Source: Flavobacteriales bacterium (GTDB taxonomy: Bacteria > Bacteroidota > Bacteroidia > Flavobacteriales > Schleiferiaceae). From it: DNA of 64,000 nt. Below the pieces are notes generated by a model, which saw only the letters and a program-made list of their open reading frames with translations, searched no databases and was not told where the DNA came from. Shown piece by piece: positions 55,495-64,000 of the stretch. How positions within the stretch are numbered: position 1 is the stretch's first letter; each line of letters starts with the position of its first letter. Where the stretch lies: the NCBI GenBank assembly GCA_017795025.1, contig CP051243.1, positions 496,001 to 560,000 of the forward strand, in the 5' to 3' direction. The position numbers and the translations under genes were made by a program.

Positions 55495-56572
55495 AGTGGG
55501 GAAATGGTGGATTTGTGGATTTGTGGATTGGGGAATTGGTGAATCGGTAGATTGGTTGATTGGTTGACTGGTTGACTGGTGGATTGGTGGACTGGTGGAC
55601 TGGTTGAATGGTATCTGGACGCTACGATAGGTGCACTAGAATTCCAAGGTTTTTCCTTTGAATCTAAAATTTTGTGAGGTGGTATCCGGCCTAGGAAGGG
55701 TAGCTGAGAAAATGGAAGTAGGCGACTAGCTGAGTTTTTACGATACTTTTTTCATTGCCAAACCGAAGGCCTTGGCCGAGATCACAAACACCTTATAAAT
55801 AACAGATACGTTTGTAAAAAGTATCCAACCTGTCCGCCGCTAAAGCTTTGGCAGACTTGGATGTTGGTGAATTGGTGTTTTAGTAGATAGGTTAACTAGT
55901 TATGGTCCGATACACGATAGATGCACTAGAATTTAAAAATCATTCTACCATGACCAGTCTTAAGTCAGGGGGTGATGCGGCCTCGGAAGGGTAGCCAAGA
56001 AAATGGAAGTAGACGACTAGCTGAGTTGGGAAGCGACATCAGGAGCTCGCCCACCGAAGCAGGAGGCTACAAGCATTTTAGAGGCGTACCTTCCAAACCT
56101 TGATTTTTCTTGTCCGCCTCTGGCGGATGTTTCGTTTTTATGGATATCATGTTAATTTTCAATGGAATCCATGAGCTCGAGCAAAGCTCTCGGTTTATCA
56201 AGAAAAAATGAAAGGAAAGAGCTGTTGAGGAGTCAAAACTCAGGTTACCAAATTCGTAAGAACACCTTGCTTTTCGCATCTGAAAAGTAAAACCTACCCC
56301 GTTTTACACTCCGAAGCACGCAAAGGGGACGGTCTCCTCAACATAGGATTATCCTTTGAAAAAAAATGGAAGTTCTACAGAATGTTATAGTCTAAAAGGG
56401 AGCACCGCGACCGGTCTATATTCTAAGCTCTAACAAGGAGCGCAGCGACTGGTCTCAAATATATCCTCCCGTTCCTCTGCGTTGATGCAATCGCGCCACA
56501 GCCGAAAACCCAATCTACCAATCCACCACTTCACCAATTTCCCAATTCCCCAAAAACCAATTCACCAGCACC
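55495..56572 (-). repeat. Composite non-coding repeat, copy 4, inverted
   Basis: Reading on the minus strand, the order is a GGTGGATTGG-type array (56572-56509), module C (about 56455-56290), module B (about 56290-56040), partial module A (56035-55862), full module A (55858-55613), and a CCAATC-type array (55612-55495). The two ends are therefore inverted relative to each other, like copy 1. The last array abuts the DUF4249 stop codon. No gene is visible. Confidence 0.85.
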
Positions 56573-57436
56573 CTAATACTGCACCTTATACACCGTCGCT
56601 GCAGCACTGCTCATTACCCCATATCCATTTTCCACATTGGAGAAAATTTGAGTGGGCTCACTAAAAAAGCCATCGCTGTAATTATAGGCCGATTTAGTTA
56701 ACTCGTAACGGTATAAACTTTCGCTGATATGATGGAAACGCAATTCTACAAAAACGGCTGGCGTAGCACCTTCGGCCCGAACGGTGAACTCACGGTATTT
56801 GCCGTTAAAATTGGCATCACTCACAAAAGCCTTTAGGCCATAACGACGGCCTTCTAGGTCATCATCCCCAAAGAAATCTTCAAACTCAAAGAACTCCAAG
56901 TCCAGATCCACCGAAGAAATGGGTATATCGTCGGCCCCAAATTCATTCACGGTAATCATATAGTAATCCTCGCTGCGCACATCATCCCGCACCATAAAGG
57001 TGAACTCCTTAGTATCGCGGTTGTACTTGATGTTTTGAAAAGGAAGAGTATCCAGCACGCGTTCTTGAACCGTGGCTTGGGGAATTCCTGGCCCGGTGAC
57101 CACCAAGCGGTAATTTTGGTTTTGCTTGATATCGTAATTCAAACGGTAAACAAATTGGGGCTCAAAACCCACATTATAGGTTTGGGGAATCAGCTCAAAG
57201 GGACTGCCGGGATCATCGGTATAGAGTAGGGCAGTGAAATCAGCGCTGGTTTTCGGACGCTCGGCCGAAAGGGAATACACCGATTTACTGATAAAAGCCT
57301 CAATGCCTTCTCCAAAATTGAGCTGGGCGCTGATGACCGCTTTATCGCCCGGATCGGGAATTTCATAATCCAATTCTTTCTCACAAGACCACAGGCCGAG
57401 GGCCAATAGGGGAAGGATGTACAATGACTTATTCAT
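56573..57436 (-). CDS. DUF4249 lipoprotein, partner of the TonB receptor
   Basis: 287 residues with a lipobox ending SC (Cys18). The CEKELDYEIPDPGDKAVISA start and the domain of beta strands that follows are typical of DUF4249. These outer-membrane lipoproteins are encoded next to TonB-dependent receptors in Bacteroidota, as here, where the receptor ends two bases upstream. It probably caps or assists the receptor. Ligand unknown. Confidence 0.85.
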   Translation of the reverse strand: MNKSLYILPLLALGLWSCEKELDYEIPDPGDKAVISAQLNFGEGIEAFISKSVYSLSAERPKTSADFTALLYTDDPGSPFELIPQTYNVGFEPQFVYRLNYDIKQNQNYRLVVTGPGIPQATVQERVLDTLPFQNIKYNRDTKEFTFMVRDDVRSEDYYMITVNEFGADDIPISSVDLDLEFFEFEDFFGDDDLEGRRYGLKAFVSDANFNGKYREFTVRAEGATPAVFVELRFHHISESLYRYELTKSAYNYSDGFFSEPTQIFSNVENGYGVMSSAAATVYKVQY

Positions 57437-57438
57437 GA

Positions 57439-59769
57439 TTAAAACTTGAATTGGTAAGAAATGGAAGGAATAATAGGGAAGAGGCTCACCTGGTTAATTC
57501 GTCGTTGGCCAAGCTCATTTTGACTTAAATACAGGAAGAAAGGATTTTGACGAGAGTAGGCATTATACACGGAAATATTCCAAGTACGTTCGCCCCATTT
57601 GGTTTTCTTATGCCAGTTAAAGCCAATATCTAAACGATGATAGGCGGGCATCCTTAAACCATTACGATCACTAAAACGATCGAAGACATCAGCGCCACCC
57701 CATTCATTAGGTAGTAAAATTTGTGCTACTGGAGCGGTAAAGGAGTTCCCCGTTCCGTAAATCCAGGTTATTCCTAAATCGAATTTTTCGCTGAACTGGT
57801 GGTTGAGGACCACACTTATATCATGACGACGATCAAAGCGATAAGGGAACCAATCGCCATTGTTTAAATTGCTAAAGCGGCGATTACTCCAGGCTAGGGT
57901 ATAACCTACCCAACCGGTGGTTTTGCCTTTCTTACGGCGGAAAAGCAATTCCAAGCCATAGGCTTCCCCTTCGCCATCGGTTTCCACCGTCGACTGCCAA
58001 TCGGTATTGGAGAGGAAAGAAGCGCCCTCCTTGTACTCAATCAGGTTGTCCATGGTTTTGTAATAAGCCTCCGCACTAAATTCAAATTGCTTATTAAACA
58101 AACTGGTACTGCTACCGATGGCTATTTGCTGCGATAACTGGGGTTTTACCAGCTCAGTAGAACTTACCCAGAGGTCGGTTGGCAATCCAATGCCCGAGTT
58201 CGATAGCAAGTGCACATATTGATTCATCATGGCGTAGGAGGCCTTAAGCGACCATTCATCATTAACCAGATAGCGCGCCGATACCCGGGGTTGAAGGTTT
58301 TGATAAAAAGCACCATCGTTAGTGCTGTAGGCCGAATAATGCAAACCGTAGTTTACCCGCCATTTGTTGCTAAACTTCCAATCATCCTCGACGTAGGCAA
58401 AGAAGTCATTGGCAAAAATTTTCTTCGATAGATCGAGGATGGAGTCAATGCCCGCCCCATCAAAAGTTTCTTGAATTTGGGCCACCCCGGGACGGAAGGT
58501 GTGATTGGTAAAAGAAGCCCCAAAGCGCAGTTGATGCTCATTATTAAGGGCGTATTCCAAATCATAGCGCAGACCGTAATCACGAATCAGGGAGAAGTAC
58601 TCAAAACCACTGCGCTCCACCTCAAAACCATCATCGTACACACTTTCGAAGCCAATGGAAAAGCGATACTGGGTAAAGGTCGCGGTGAGGTTACTAAACA
58701 AACGATCGTTAAAGAGGTGGTTCCAGCGTAAAGAACCGGTGTGGTTTCCCCAGTTTAATCCCGATTCATCGTAACCTGAGCCCCCTCCAAAAAAGGGATC
58801 ATTACTGTATTCTTCGCGAAAGCCAAAATCGTCGATACCATTGTAATAGCTGAGGTATAGACGATCCTTACGGGAAAAAACGTGATTAATTTTGGCATTA
58901 AGGTCGGCAAAGTAATAGCCAAAGTCCTGCCCTTCGGGAATAAAAGGGGCCGCTAAAATATCGTAATAGGTACGTCTGCCACTTACAATAAAAGAAGTGC
59001 GGTCTTTCCAAATGGGACCCTCAATGGTAAGCTTGGAGCTGATGAGCCCTAAAGAACCCTCGCCGTGAAACTCCCGCATATTCCCTTCCTTCATATCAAT
59101 TTCCAAAACGGAGCTCAAACGTCCGCCAAACCGAGCGGGAAAACCGCCTTTGGTGAGGTTTACGTTTTTGATGGCATCGGCATTAAAGACCGAGAAAAAG
59201 CCAAAAAGGTGAGAGGCATTATAAACGGGAACTCCATCTAAAAGAATCAAGTTTTGATCCGGGCTTCCTCCGCGCACGTAAAAGCCGGTAGTACCTTCAT
59301 TACCACTTTGTACGCCTGGTAAAAGCTGGATTGCCCGAATGATATCCACTTCCCCTAAAAAAGCGGGAATTTTTTTAATCTCCGCAACGCTTAGTTGCAC
59401 CTGACTCATTTGCACTTGCTCTACCTGGGCTTCTTCGGCGGTTACCGTTACCTCGTCTAAGGTTTCGGAAGCCTCTTCCAGTTGGAAGTCCATTTTGAGG
59501 TTTTGGTTCTTAATGACAATCTTCTTTTTGATGCTTTCGTAACCGATAAAGGATACCACGAGCTCGTATTCACCCGGGCGAAGCGATAAGGAGTAAAAGC
59601 CATAAGTATTGGTGGTGGTGCCAATCGATAGGCCATCGAGGTAAACGTTTACCCCAATGATCCGCTCCCGAGATTGGGCGTCTTCCACATAGCCACTTAA
59701 GGTGTAGCTCTGGGCCTGGGAGGCGAAAAAAAGCAGGCTGAGGAAGCCGCTCCAAAACAGTTTTTGCAT
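57439..59769 (-). CDS. TonB-dependent outer-membrane receptor
   Basis: 776 residues. The signal peptide (ends SQAQ) is followed by a carboxypeptidase-regulatory-like domain (about residues 22-110, with GYVEDAQSRERIIGVNVYL). A plug comes next (about 120-230, with LPGVQSGNEGTTGFYVRGGS and LDGVPVYNASHLFGFF), then a 22-strand barrel ending in the aromatic tail SISYQFKF. It imports an unknown ligand using TonB energy. It is the first gene of a two-gene operon with the DUF4249 lipoprotein. Confidence 0.95.
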   Translation of the reverse strand: MQKLFWSGFLSLLFFASQAQSYTLSGYVEDAQSRERIIGVNVYLDGLSIGTTTNTYGFYSLSLRPGEYELVVSFIGYESIKKKIVIKNQNLKMDFQLEEASETLDEVTVTAEEAQVEQVQMSQVQLSVAEIKKIPAFLGEVDIIRAIQLLPGVQSGNEGTTGFYVRGGSPDQNLILLDGVPVYNASHLFGFFSVFNADAIKNVNLTKGGFPARFGGRLSSVLEIDMKEGNMREFHGEGSLGLISSKLTIEGPIWKDRTSFIVSGRRTYYDILAAPFIPEGQDFGYYFADLNAKINHVFSRKDRLYLSYYNGIDDFGFREEYSNDPFFGGGSGYDESGLNWGNHTGSLRWNHLFNDRLFSNLTATFTQYRFSIGFESVYDDGFEVERSGFEYFSLIRDYGLRYDLEYALNNEHQLRFGASFTNHTFRPGVAQIQETFDGAGIDSILDLSKKIFANDFFAYVEDDWKFSNKWRVNYGLHYSAYSTNDGAFYQNLQPRVSARYLVNDEWSLKASYAMMNQYVHLLSNSGIGLPTDLWVSSTELVKPQLSQQIAIGSSTSLFNKQFEFSAEAYYKTMDNLIEYKEGASFLSNTDWQSTVETDGEGEAYGLELLFRRKKGKTTGWVGYTLAWSNRRFSNLNNGDWFPYRFDRRHDISVVLNHQFSEKFDLGITWIYGTGNSFTAPVAQILLPNEWGGADVFDRFSDRNGLRMPAYHRLDIGFNWHKKTKWGERTWNISVYNAYSRQNPFFLYLSQNELGQRRINQVSLFPIIPSISYQFKF

Positions 59770-59931
59770 GATGTAGATTTGGTTCCGCTGGATAACGCCA
59801 GGGGCTCGTTTGCATTGTTGACGAATGTCGAGGGAATTTAGTTGGAAGGCGAATTTTAGCCTGACTTAATTTAGGGGAGTAGAGGCGAGAGATTCAGGAA
59901 AAACCTAGCTTTAAGGCTGTAAAATAAAGGC

Positions 59932-60825
59932 ATGAAAGGGTATTTGTTAATTCTTGCGATTTTGATCGGATTTAGCCTATCGGCTCAGATTGAGGCGCCA
60001 AAAGTGAAACGCATTCAGTCTTCGGAGGCCATTTTTCGGGGCATGATAGATACCCAAGCGGTGGAGTTTTACCTGGTTCAGGTTAGCGGTTCGAGTCGTT
60101 TTCAAGATTATGCCCACTTAGAAGGTTGGTACCGCTTTTATGGTGCTGATACGAGTAAGACGCCTGTTATGGGTATTGAGAGTGGAGGGGAGCTCTTGCT
60201 TTTTTCGGGGGCAGAGTACTGGGATACCCTCTATGGGATTATCGACCGGGGGGAGGCCGTGTATTACGAGGAAGCGCCTTTAGACGTTTGGGGCATTTTA
60301 TCGAATCCTGACTTCAGCCAATTTGAAGAGCGTTTTTGCTTGCAAGGCGGGGATCGGCACTGGCAAAAAGGGGATGAGAAGCGACCCTTTCAAGTCGATT
60401 TTAATGGAGCGAAGCTAAGGGTATATGAGGAATACCTCGATTTTAAATATCGCTCCGATTTAAACTTACTCGAACTGGGAATGTACCATAAGGGCTTTGA
60501 GGTATTGGCTTGGTCGGATCGAGAAGTCTTACTCAGTTACTTTTATGATTCCAATCCCTGGAATCCTATGGGACGCTGTGGCGCCGGTTTCGAAAGTGGC
60601 CTTTGCCGAATTTGGTTCGATGCCGATGGTGGCTACCAAGGCCATGAAACCTATTGGCTAGAGAGTTGCAATAGCGGCTATTATGCAGAGCTCGAATTAG
60701 AGGAGGAACAACTAATTATGAAAATTTTCGATGGGGAAGTGCAGGATAGCGTTCAATTAAACTTGGGAATCTACCAGCAGGCTCCAGCCGCCATATTAGA
60801 CTCGATTCGCAATATCACTTATTGA
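59932..60825 (+). CDS. Exported protein of unknown function
   Basis: 297 residues with a signal peptide (ends LSAQ). The mature part has aspartate/tyrosine-rich blocks, a WNPMGRCGAGFESGLCRIWF segment near residue 205 and a CNSGYYAELELEEEQL block that recall secreted proteins with disulfides. No family was recognised. Its 3' end overlaps that of the methyltransferase gene by seven bases. Upstream lies a 19-base match to the attI-like platform. Confidence 0.65.
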   Translation: MKGYLLILAILIGFSLSAQIEAPKVKRIQSSEAIFRGMIDTQAVEFYLVQVSGSSRFQDYAHLEGWYRFYGADTSKTPVMGIESGGELLLFSGAEYWDTLYGIIDRGEAVYYEEAPLDVWGILSNPDFSQFEERFCLQGGDRHWQKGDEKRPFQVDFNGAKLRVYEEYLDFKYRSDLNLLELGMYHKGFEVLAWSDREVLLSYFYDSNPWNPMGRCGAGFESGLCRIWFDADGGYQGHETYWLESCNSGYYAELELEEEQLIMKIFDGEVQDSVQLNLGIYQQAPAAILDSIRNITY

Positions 60826-61454
60826 TCAATTTCCCGGCTTCGAAAGAGCGCAAACAAAAACTCCTGACTGCTGCCGGAAGGGGTATGGTGGATGAGTCTT
60901 TCGGTTTCCAAAAGATCAAAATACTTTTCAAAAGTGCGCTTAATACTCGTCTCCGAATACTGCTGAATTTCCAAGCCGCTACATTTAGGAGGTCCATCGG
61001 TCGAAAAGCTACCGATCAGTAAATGTCCGCCAGGGAGAACGAATTGCGCGGCTTTCTGAACATAAGACTCGATATCCTCGGGACTGCGTAAAAAATGAAA
61101 GGCGGCCCGATCATGCCAAAGCGCTACCGCCTCTATTTCTTCCAAATCCAAAACATCGCTAACGATCCACTTTATTTTATCGGCATCTTCGCCCAAGCGT
61201 GTCTGCGCTTTTTCGAGGGCTTTCGCTGATATATCTAAAACCGTGATGGCTTGGTAACCCATCTGCAACAGCTGGTCGGGCAAGCGACTATCGCCCGCCC
61301 CAACATCTAAAATGGCCGCCTCTTTGCCTAGCTCAAGCTTAGCCATCCAGTCGAGCGAATGCTGAGGTATTTCCTGATACCAGCTCACTTGCTGGGTATC
61401 TTTTTCGGCATAAATCTTTTGCCAATGGGCTTTACGGTCCAATGTTTCCTTCAT
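60819..61454 (-). CDS. Class I SAM-dependent methyltransferase
   Basis: 211 residues from the ATG at 61454 (MKETLDRKAHW). A start at 61574 would add 40 residues across the probable promoter. The SAM-binding motif ILDVGAGDSRLPDQLL is near residue 48, followed by VLDISAKALEKAQTRLG and ALWHDRAAFHFL. The N-terminus HWQKIYAEKDTQQVSWYQE is common in small methyltransferases of the thiopurine/tellurite-resistance-like group. Substrate unknown. Confidence 0.88.
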   Translation of the reverse strand: MKETLDRKAHWQKIYAEKDTQQVSWYQEIPQHSLDWMAKLELGKEAAILDVGAGDSRLPDQLLQMGYQAITVLDISAKALEKAQTRLGEDADKIKWIVSDVLDLEEIEAVALWHDRAAFHFLRSPEDIESYVQKAAQFVLPGGHLLIGSFSTDGPPKCSGLEIQQYSETSIKRTFEKYFDLLETERLIHHTPSGSSQEFLFALFRSREIDQ

Positions 61455-61459
61455 AAGCA

Positions 61460-61467
61460 CAAAGATA
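61460..61467 (-). promoter_or_regulatory. -7 element of the methyltransferase gene, possibly leaderless
   Basis: On the minus strand it reads TATCTTTG, a perfect match to TAnnTTTG, ending only five bases before the ATG. Transcription would start at or beside the start codon. Confidence 0.5.
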
Positions 61468-61603
61468 CTTTTAGCCTGCTTTTCCTTGGTGATGAAAAAG
61501 ACTTTACCCTTAATCGAAAAATAAGGACCGTTTATCGAAAGGATTTTTCGATTTACGGAAAAAAGAATCCACAAGCTTATCTTTAAAGCTCATTTAAACC
61601 TTG

Positions 61604-62194
61604 ATGCGCACCCTTTACTTCGCCCTTAGTTTACTCCTTTTGCTTAGCTCCTGTTCCAAGGAGGAAGATAATGTGGACAACGATTCCTTTTTTCAATTTG
61701 CTAATGAGGAGCATCCCATCGTTGATTATCATATCGTATTAAATTATGGCTACCGAGCCAATAATGGGTCTATGGCCTACAATTATACGCTCCAGCTTTT
61801 TATGGATGATTTAAAACCGCTGTACGAATCAGATGGCAGTCTTTACCAAGTGCGTGGCAAGGGTTGGCAGTTGGATTTGAGCTTTTGGGATGCGGGCTAT
61901 CCTAATTTTGAGGGTGGGAATTATAAAACCACTGACCTTTTTACCCCCAGTTACTCGAACTGGGAACCCTTTATGGTGGGGCATTTTAATGTGAGAAGAT
62001 TTGAAAATGGAAAAGTAGTTGAAGGCTGGTGGGGGGAAAGCGCCTCCATTCATATTGCCAAGGAAAATGGACAGTTAAGGCTCTTTTCCGATACCATGTT
62101 GTTTAGCTACACCGAAAGCTGGGACCCCGAGGCATATCGACATGCCATCTTGGACTATACCGCCCCAGGAAAACCAAACCATATTCAGTTTTAA
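61604..62194 (+). CDS. Lipoprotein of unknown function
   Basis: About 196 residues from the ATG at 61604. A TTG three bases earlier is less likely. The N-terminus LLLLLSSCSKEEDN is a lipoprotein signal (Cys17) with an acidic following stretch, common in Bacteroidota surface lipoproteins. The rest is beta-rich with many aromatic residues (YGYRANNGSMAYNYTLQLF). No family was recognised. It overlaps the next gene by one base (TAATG). Confidence 0.7.
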   Translation: MRTLYFALSLLLLLSSCSKEEDNVDNDSFFQFANEEHPIVDYHIVLNYGYRANNGSMAYNYTLQLFMDDLKPLYESDGSLYQVRGKGWQLDLSFWDAGYPNFEGGNYKTTDLFTPSYSNWEPFMVGHFNVRRFENGKVVEGWWGESASIHIAKENGQLRLFSDTMLFSYTESWDPEAYRHAILDYTAPGKPNHIQF

Positions 62195-63762
62195 TGCGCT
62201 ACCGAATTGTCTTTTTGCTGCTGATGTTATCGTCAATCGCCTTGCCTGGGCAGGCCCCCATACCTTCGGATGTTTTGATTCCAAGATTATGGGGAACGGG
62301 TTTCACCTTTGCAAGGCCAGTTTTGTACGGCGTGCATTCGGCCGAGAATTTCCACTTTCTATTAAACGGCAGTAATTCGGATTACTATAAAGCTTTACCC
62401 CATACTCATCCGCTGGCCGCCACCGGTCGCTATTTTGTTGATTCATTTAGCTTCCCCTTGATTCAGCGCCAAGCCCCACCTCGGGACTATCCCTACATTC
62501 GTATTTCCCAAAACCCACAGGTGTTTCAAGGCAGTTCTTGGATCAGCTTGGTCACCCATACCTTCGGCAGCCGCCTGCATATTTTCAATTTTTATCAAAA
62601 TAGTTCCAGCTTTTTTCCTGAGCCTTACGCTTATAATCATTTACCTGCCTTATCGCAAAACCTAAATATTGATCAAGCCGGAGGTGTTTCCTTTTTAGCC
62701 ACTTCCGTAGATGGTTTGAGTACGGATACCAATCGCACCTACAATGAAAATGGGATGGATAACGACAGCCTGTTTTTACTCGCTCCTAATTATGCCAAAC
62801 GCGATTTTGATACCCTACGCATAATCCGTCATCCGGTGGAGGTCGACGCCCCCTTCACCAACTATTTGGGCCCCTTCGATTATAATCCAGATACAGAACA
62901 ACTGCGCTATTTTAGGCGCCAGGCCCTGCTTATTTACGAGCGCAATAGTGTATGGCCCGACACCATAATTGCCTGTCCTCCTCTTATTAAGCTTAATGAC
63001 CTCAAGCAAATGGAGCGCGATAACTATCAATTTATTCGCTTCCTTCAAGATTCTGCCGGCGCCCCTACGGCCATCCGACTTTTACATTGGCGCTTTCGAA
63101 ATAATGCTTTTGAGGTCGACAGTTTTGAGATTGCTTTGCCAACTGCGGAATTTTGGCCCGAGGAGGAGGATCCTGATTATTCTTGGTACCCGGATCGGAA
63201 TCCCTATATCGATTCGGTAGATCAAGACATGATTATTATGGCCCATCGATTGGTGATGTACGACACTATAGGCTTAAGCACCAGCTACCACATGGTAAAG
63301 CTGAATAAGGAAGGCGAACTGATTTGGACGCAGCGCTTTTCGGGGGCCGAATTTCCAGCAAGTATCCTAACCATGGAGGAAATAAACGACACCCTAATTT
63401 TTGGTGGTTCTTATTTCCCGCATTATCCATTCAATACCCAGGTGAGTCATCGCTGGCCTTATTTCCGTCGACTCGATCCCCAAGGCCGTATCCTCGAAAG
63501 GAACAGCCAAGTTTTAAGTCAGGAGCACTTAGAAATTTATCCCAATCCCTTCCGGGTGGATTTCCATTTAGAAGCCCTAGGACTACAAGAAATTGAGCTT
63601 TTGGATCAAAGTGGAAGGCTTATTCGACGGCAGGCCATCAGCGAAAGCGAGGCATTCCAACACTTTTATTGGCCCGATTTAGAAACCGGTACTTATTACC
63701 TGCGCCTGCATTATTTGGATGGTAGGCAAATTTGCCGACGCTTAATGAAATTGCCTTTTTAA
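62194..63762 (+). CDS. T9SS-secreted protein with type A sorting domain
   Basis: 522 residues with a signal peptide (ends LPGQ). The body is beta-rich, probably a beta-propeller-like surface protein (repeated D-S-L and YF-LAPNY blocks), with no catalytic motif seen. The C-terminal 80 residues (LEIYPNPFRVDFHL, IELLDQSGRLIRRQ, LETGTYYLRLHYLDGRQ) form the type A sorting domain cleaved during T9SS secretion. It is coupled to the preceding lipoprotein. Confidence 0.88.
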   Translation: MRYRIVFLLLMLSSIALPGQAPIPSDVLIPRLWGTGFTFARPVLYGVHSAENFHFLLNGSNSDYYKALPHTHPLAATGRYFVDSFSFPLIQRQAPPRDYPYIRISQNPQVFQGSSWISLVTHTFGSRLHIFNFYQNSSSFFPEPYAYNHLPALSQNLNIDQAGGVSFLATSVDGLSTDTNRTYNENGMDNDSLFLLAPNYAKRDFDTLRIIRHPVEVDAPFTNYLGPFDYNPDTEQLRYFRRQALLIYERNSVWPDTIIACPPLIKLNDLKQMERDNYQFIRFLQDSAGAPTAIRLLHWRFRNNAFEVDSFEIALPTAEFWPEEEDPDYSWYPDRNPYIDSVDQDMIIMAHRLVMYDTIGLSTSYHMVKLNKEGELIWTQRFSGAEFPASILTMEEINDTLIFGGSYFPHYPFNTQVSHRWPYFRRLDPQGRILERNSQVLSQEHLEIYPNPFRVDFHLEALGLQEIELLDQSGRLIRRQAISESEAFQHFYWPDLETGTYYLRLHYLDGRQICRRLMKLPF

Positions 63763-63778
63763 GAAGGTCTTCACTTTT

Positions 63779-64000
63779 TTACTCATTGAAAAAGGAATCG
63801 AGGATTTGCCATGTGGCTAAATAATCTTCCTGTTCCTGGGTCCGGTAGGCCTTATCACCAAGCTCTAAATAGCAAGTATTGAAGTAGTAATTCTGCACGG
63901 CGGAGCCTTTAATTATCTGGATTTTTTTAAGACGACAGGAAGATGCTGTTGGGTCAATTCCCTCTTTACTAAGGGCTTTCCCAATACCTTTTACCTGCAG
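63779..64000 (-). CDS. C-terminal part of a hypothetical protein (partial)
   Basis: 74 codons including the stop, entering from the right edge in one continuous frame. The piece has a CRLKKIQIIKGSAVQNYYFN segment and an acidic C-terminus ending FFNE. The start lies outside the window and no family was recognised. Confidence 0.55.
   Translation of the reverse strand: MQVKGIGKALSKEGIDPTASSCRLKKIQIIKGSAVQNYYFNTCYLELGDKAYRTQEQEDYLATWQILDSFFNE

Overview
The window looks like a chromosome segment of a member of the Bacteroidota, most likely order Flavobacteriales. The evidence is two proteins with type IX secretion (T9SS) sorting domains (a type B gliding-motility-type C-terminus at 25510-28467 and a type A C-terminus at 62194-63762), a PorP/SprF family protein, a TonB-dependent receptor with a DUF4249 lipoprotein partner, signal peptides ending in A-Q, and promoter -7 boxes of the Bacteroidota type TAnnTTTG instead of E. 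coli-type -10 boxes. No rRNA, tRNA, CRISPR array, phage or transposase gene was recognised.

Layout. 1-2.9 kb: the N-terminus of a degradative HMG-CoA reductase, a small zinc-ribbon/membrane gene cluster with a DUF6745 pair, and a HAD phosphatase. 3-10.9 kb: exported catalase-peroxidase KatG with a palindrome upstream, formate-THF ligase, a SpoU/TrmH methyltransferase, an ArsC-like protein, a DUF389 membrane protein and a YopX-like protein. 11-14.8 kb: uvrA divergent from an ECF-type sigma factor, which is followed by a 48-residue protein. 15-22 kb: one compact operon purH-mreB-mreC-mreD-mrdA-rodA for cell shape and peptidoglycan elongation. 22-30 kb: an ABC permease, a GAF protein, an outer-membrane-type protein, a diacylglycerol kinase, and a very large T9SS adhesin-like protein with its PorP/SprF-SPOR partner.

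30-45 kb is an accessory region and the most interesting part. Composite non-coding repeats of about 0.8-2.2 kb recur at 30.1-32.3, 33.2-34.0, 42.6-43.7 and, inverted, 55.5-56.6 kb. They share the same modules in the same order and end in degenerate CCAATCCA-type tandem repeats. Two copies continue into an almost identical 133-bp segment ending AAACAAGTT. Exactly at that GTT the two loci diverge into unrelated promoterless small genes followed by attC-like imperfect palindromes. In three cases the R'' box of the palindrome is the exact reverse complement of the box at the start of its own cassette, as expected for integron gene cassettes. The region therefore looks like two short integron cassette arrays, each seated on a duplicated attI-like platform, with no integrase in the window. 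A further cassette-like gene sits at 39 kb. Mixed in are a ParDE toxin-antitoxin pair (toxin truncated by a stop codon), a hydrolase, a NERD protein and an acetyltransferase.

45-55 kb returns to backbone: a DinB-like protein, an M3 peptidase, and a chain rsmA-mgtE-OM protein-dehydrogenase-acetyltransferase in which four successive junctions are ATGA overlaps, then minus-strand membrane proteins including Bax-inhibitor-1. 56.6-64 kb holds the DUF4249/TonB receptor pair, a SAM methyltransferase that may be leaderless, and exported proteins.
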